Shown piece after piece: positions 13,101 to 14,743 of a DNA stretch of 14,743 bases. The stretch spans positions 1 to 14,743 of the forward strand of contig CAYGUK010000097.1 of the NCBI GenBank assembly GCA_964352985.1. Direction: 5' to 3'. Numbering within the stretch: the stretch's first letter is position 1; the number at the start of each line of letters is the position of its first letter. Position numbers and translations under genes: made by a program. The notes under the pieces are model-generated. The model worked only from the letters and a program-made list of their open reading frames with translations. It did no database searches and was not told the DNA's origin. The stretch is from CAYGUK01 sp964352985. GTDB taxonomy: Bacteria; Pseudomonadota; Gammaproteobacteria; JAHCLG01.

Positions 13101-14587
13101 GAGATAAGGTGGATTGGAATGATATTTTAGTTAACCATGGTCTTGAAGTATTAAAAAATGATTTAGGGCTAAACAACGAAACGAACAAGATAAGTTCTTA
13201 TTATGAAGCTGGCGTTTCCATTGCTTATACCCCGGCTGAGCATTATTTACGTGAAGTAAAAGGGGTGATTGGTGTTGATTTAAGTGATTTACGTTATCAT
13301 GCTAAAGTACCGTTACCGAATGAGAAAAAAACTGCAAAAGCGATCCTTGTGCCTATTACTGATTTAAGTGGTAAACGCTCTGGTGAATTACAATTATTTT
13401 TAGATAATAATAGTGAAAAAGTCACCCAAATTAACTATAACGGTGATAACAACCCTGGTCTCTACATCGCCCAACAGGGAACAAGTCTTGATACGCTATA
13501 TGTTGTCGATAATATTATTGATGCAAAATCGATTGCTGTGGGTGATCACGAGGCAACGATTATTGTCAGTCACAATGGTTATCGTGATAGTGACACCATT
13601 AATAATTATATTAATCAGCTACCAAAAAAACCGGCTGCTGTTGCTTTTGTCTCGGATAACATTACTCAAACCGAGCAACAACGATTATATCCTTTAACTG
13701 AAAATTTACGTCAAAGTGGCCACCATGTTGTTATCGTTAAAGGTAAACTCTCTGGTGATTACACACATGTGAGTATTAATGAAGCATTACGCGGTATCGA
13801 TAAAATTCGTGGTGCTAATTATATTCATCGCGTTGGATTTACAATTGAGCCACCTAAAAAATTAAGCTTAAAAGAAAAATTATCGAAGATGGTTAAAGGC
13901 GAGCAAAATACTCAACAAAACAATACAATTACCCGTCCTGTTATTGATAAAAAGGGAAGCTATTATATTCAATTTAATGAAGATGAATTAAATACGCTCA
14001 AAAATTATTTTAGTTCAATTTCAAACCTTGAAAAAAATGATGGTTATCATGATGCGCTTAAAGCTGCTCAATCAGCTCAAGCTGTGTATGAAAAATTAAT
14101 CGATAAGTATCGAGAAGCTAAGTTTCATCCTCAGCATATTAACCAAAATCAAAAATATCATTTATTTGAGGAAATTCGCGAACGAGTGTTGATGAAAAAA
14201 CCGCTTGGCTTACATGATGTTAATGAATTATTTAGATCTATTGCTGAGCCAAAACTCGATAGTAAAACAAAAACACAGTTTATGTCGATTGCAGAGCAGT
14301 TAAAGCATGGTGGAGATCGTAAAGCGTTAACACCATTGATTGAAAATTTCATGAAGGAAAAATCAGCATTGGTTAATGCTTGGCGCAGTCAAACCCTCAT
14401 GCCTGAAGGGCAAACCACTTTGATGAGTCATGTTAATTTAGAGGGTCAAATTGACAGAGGGACATTTATTACTATTTGTAAAAGCATGATTGAATGGCAA
14501 CAGCATCACTCAACTTTAACAAAACAGTCACTATCAAAGTCATTATCAGATGATGATGAACATAGCCGGGGAGGGCGAAGTTTGTGA
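7142..14587 (+). CDS. traA: Giant TraA relaxase-helicase with primase/Toprim modules
   Basis: 2481 residues; Ti TraA is about 1100. It nicks oriT, binds the 5' end and unwinds the transferred strand. Order seen: MobA/MobL (MOBQ) relaxase, about 1-260, with Tyr25 in AAAYIRGEK (R1162 MobA also uses Tyr25) and metal-binding His147, His154, His156 (HWDLINPHAHV); linker; RecD-like SF1 helicase, about 425-770, with Walker A GYAGTGKT (431-438), Walker B VVMDEM (499-504), GDTEQL (530-535), and the C-terminal motifs ATIHRLQGF and TASRHR; a long helical region with at least three repeats of about 150 residues (1149, 1305, 1453); a zinc-less primase-like segment (about 1560-1680, GEPSKRN, GQWYSFSEEIGGG); a DUF7146-like/Toprim module with Glu1805, Asp1851, Asp1853; a second, degenerate copy (about 1990-2240); and an unknown charged helical tail that may carry the secretion signal. 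AGGGG supports the start. All relaxase and helicase motifs look intact. Confidence 0.92.
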   Translation: MAIYHYHREIGKRRDGKNAVFAAAYIRGEKRTCYRTEETKDFNKRHDVVYKECLLPDDAPEWALKLRHSHIKGDDGHYQFDQSGFNFSDTAWNQIEIMEKRADSQLYFHDDFAIPIELDQDNAIALVRQFAKDVLATDGFFCDVAVHWDLINPHAHVVMPLRQFTDTGFSKTKIRFGKNELSQLVKTVRAKWADYANQKMMELGIDARIDHRSNRERGIKLIPTVKVGKAKYMHDTKLQEIRIAENQLIRAKNFANIQANPQLLTDKLQADYQTFSQDDVNHELSKYVTEAEVLKRVQQQEDASKEKLVNDIIDYLKQEQTIFSERELKNWIFERSDNSEIFEAISNAVCQSNDILPLGLGDDGREHFVTRAAFELECDLIKLTSELNRKQTFLVSDDLVISAAREFGLNDSQTIALKHLTLSGDLAIVTGYAGTGKTYMLKAAKQVWEQSGYRVHGIAFSGRASVGLENESGIKSTTIAGFLSQIEKGYKTLSDKDIVVMDEMGMATLDDLHAVQSLVNSSGSKLAGVGDTEQLQSVGRGAAMRTMISEAGHVVMDTIMRQQVEWQRDATLEMETFKTGVGLDAYNEHGFVSLVDDPLTAKNTVIEKWHDGVLSTSDHLKEHILIAFKNETVDELNQLARARLIMGGQLSSDGIQLKTSTGLLNITQGERLVFNKTDYRTPVKNGEFGTVINFDDQKMTVLLDSGREILLSRNDTHAVTYGYAATIHRLQGFTGNYSSLYVDSRVFDRQSFLVTASRHRLGLNIVADKDNFNDYAHLKETVSRYGLRDSLIDYPVSFAMRRGYEPKRVTKLAVNFIRHSKEKIHDAWLWLFNYQALIEKQQSLAPDPNEALKQRRKDAMVVADFCDKRIDIAKSVEALKAMPGYELRMLYSHVPIDEEILSKTLYLYHENDMLYFAARNDYDEVVRHKLELHSLEQSISTKIEAAVFDIEERARLSDDNKALLFDVTTPLGFSQINMDEKISRQRTIYQKQLDNSQRANIINDNMDYYQLALDRNRISRDAIKQSVDFGDRHDEIHAIASEFKLSQFYDPFHADKIMSNIKDYYGHIISALGNKKEKNQFILELRHQSHQHRYDLSLKQFEKSYLPSIETVKRYLDLDHEIAAALYQTEKLSDDERDAHKLKLHEYSIERNQLANTVLTRLTHFEPLIEHFDIDQNRLKHHQQHFNARETVKRFSELTPSLEQQNNLERILLAHRIKSRPKLYGIYLNDFLKDGFKSVNLENWRYEHLTIKRTASPELKVSIKQVQNYNNIAKQTGNAWKAYKKRCEKSSHQSDKYKLRAQVLSCQRDKVAYELIQNMEQHAGSVVFEKVDLKTLASRAYAYQMIERYRHENNELKQTRLAHIINNNFKRFGALVEINGLAALIKTQARYYDYLKLMKKASDSETRQLIRQISYYEQKRIDACIAWSAVKIAERLNRDATLLKKQAKLLGAQRNLAAFELIECCKKQNIGYPQITGIKCDTDKLKKYADQHVAYQSVKDYLQAPANLRGAQAAQLLANRASYHFIFDHNIDFKVLNREAKQWQQAQQLVKQTTYVETKRFDADLISRVLMADPQNSYLAILGEPSKRNSREWRYPGALIITMTGDKKGQWYSFSEEIGGGPIKAIQHYLGLSGKEALKYGTRLAGLSEHEAMITELKVNQPKQKTIDHSQVEATRKLNAITSARSIWDGAITPDNSIVTRYFREHRHVPELSNMEIRYWPAGAKWIDYDEQGNPIEKINKLPAAVIAGFDQQKEMTCVQRIYLDKKTANKASFMDNPKLSKGVIQGSAGLIQRGKIGGHLYLVEGPETGASIALAAPDATVLVSLGVNNLSKLSEVILSYSPSQVTIARDNDINAMLKGECKARIQLTVTTSKDNKAIVKHPQDKNKKHYPGYNLIIGNQNKASQLIRKCRGKDELHYDVNLIPGLKEFINIKNSEFDVNAIFDRINRYENSTQHTTDRALWMLREKLQPHGISVDAITPPLDAIRDKVDWNDILVNHGLEVLKNDLGLNNETNKISSYYEAGVSIAYTPAEHYLREVKGVIGVDLSDLRYHAKVPLPNEKKTAKAILVPITDLSGKRSGELQLFLDNNSEKVTQINYNGDNNPGLYIAQQGTSLDTLYVVDNIIDAKSIAVGDHEATIIVSHNGYRDSDTINNYINQLPKKPAAVAFVSDNITQTEQQRLYPLTENLRQSGHHVVIVKGKLSGDYTHVSINEALRGIDKIRGANYIHRVGFTIEPPKKLSLKEKLSKMVKGEQNTQQNNTITRPVIDKKGSYYIQFNEDELNTLKNYFSSISNLEKNDGYHDALKAAQSAQAVYEKLIDKYREAKFHPQHINQNQKYHLFEEIRERVLMKKPLGLHDVNELFRSIAEPKLDSKTKTQFMSIAEQLKHGGDRKALTPLIENFMKEKSALVNAWRSQTLMPEGQTTLMSHVNLEGQIDRGTFITICKSMIEWQQHHSTLTKQSLSKSLSDDDEHSRGGRSL

Positions 14588-14743
14588 AATTTATGGAATT
14601 CATGAATCATCTCTATCAGAATAAAGACCAAAACTTATGGTTTTTTTACTATGAGATAAGATCATTTATAAAGGAAAAAGGGCGAACAAATTCAACCATA
14701 ATTAAAGTGGTGGTTTATTCATTCTTAGTTTTATACAGTTTAT
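14584..14743 (+). CDS. Start of a membrane protein gene coupled to traA (partial)
   Basis: GTG 14584 overlaps the traA stop TGA (GTGA), with GAGGG eight bases upstream, inside the end of traA; ATG 14593 and ATG 14602 are alternatives. The 53 codons in the window read soluble and charged first (LYQNKDQNLWFFYYEIRSF, KEKGRTNS) and then hydrophobic (IIKVVVYSFLVLYSL) at the window edge, the start of a membrane helix. In Ti plasmids traA is followed by traF and traB; traF lies elsewhere here, so this could be another transfer gene, but 53 residues do not identify it. Confidence 0.65.
   Translation, partial: MKFMEFMNHLYQNKDQNLWFFYYEIRSFIKEKGRTNSTIIKVVVYSFLVLYSL

Noticed and set aside
13413..13697. 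94-codon plus-strand ORF in another frame within traA
   Set aside because: Overlaps the second Toprim-like module; composition looks like an out-of-frame shadow.
1..14743. CRISPR array, tRNA, rRNA, insertion sequence or integrase
   Set aside because: No regularly spaced repeats, no tRNA-like cloverleaf noticed by eye, and no transposase or integrase sequence in any frame; a tRNA search program could not be run.

Overview
The window reads as part of the transfer region of a conjugative plasmid or integrative element from an AT-rich bacterium, most likely a gammaproteobacterium. That host assignment is inference from the low G+C, the lipoprotein, LuxR-type and transfer genes; no 16S, tRNA or chromosomal housekeeping gene is present to fix it. 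The transfer genes are of the Ti/IncQ (MOBQ) type: traC and traD on the minus strand, a giant traA relaxase-helicase on the plus strand, a TraF-type peptidase, and between traC and traA a 363-bp hairpin-rich gap that looks like oriT.

Layout. 1-2411 is a decayed area: gene relics, including two diverged inverted copies of one coding fragment around an intact two-repeat membrane protein gene (500-1393), a 5'-truncated MFS efflux gene (1913-2179) and an N-terminally cut plus-strand gene (about 2181-2411). 2405-4914 is a minus-strand accessory cluster, probably one operon from a good promoter at 4998-5025 for its first five genes: an 86-aa unknown protein, ardA (antirestriction) broken by one in-frame TAA, a 114-aa helical unknown protein, a glycine-zipper lipoprotein and a short LuxR-type HTH protein. 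A 104-bp gap then leads to a Cys-rich exported 81-aa protein. 5027-5333 holds two very small minus-strand ORFs followed by a hairpin terminator. 5504-6112 is traF, whose 3' end overlaps the 3' end of traD by 35 bp. 6078-6778 is traD and traC. 6779-7141 is the oriT/regulatory gap. 7142-14587 is traA (2481 aa). A membrane protein gene starts in GTGA overlap with traA and runs off the end.

How it works together. TraA should nick oriT and unwind the transferred strand, with TraC and TraD as accessory proteins, and TraF probably matures the pilin. The predicted nic sequence lies on the minus strand, so by analogy with RSF1010 the traC-traD-ardA side would enter the recipient first, which fits an antirestriction gene there.

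The points most worth a second look are: (i) traD has no ATG, GTG or TTG start in its full frame but lies exactly in the -1 frame of traC after an A AAA AAG heptamer, suggesting a TraC-TraD frameshift fusion; (ii) TraA carries at least three copies of a helical repeat of about 150 residues and two primase/Toprim modules, the second with lost catalytic residues; (iii) the oriT candidate with an IncQ-like TAAGTGC nic motif; (iv) the nonsense codon in ardA.
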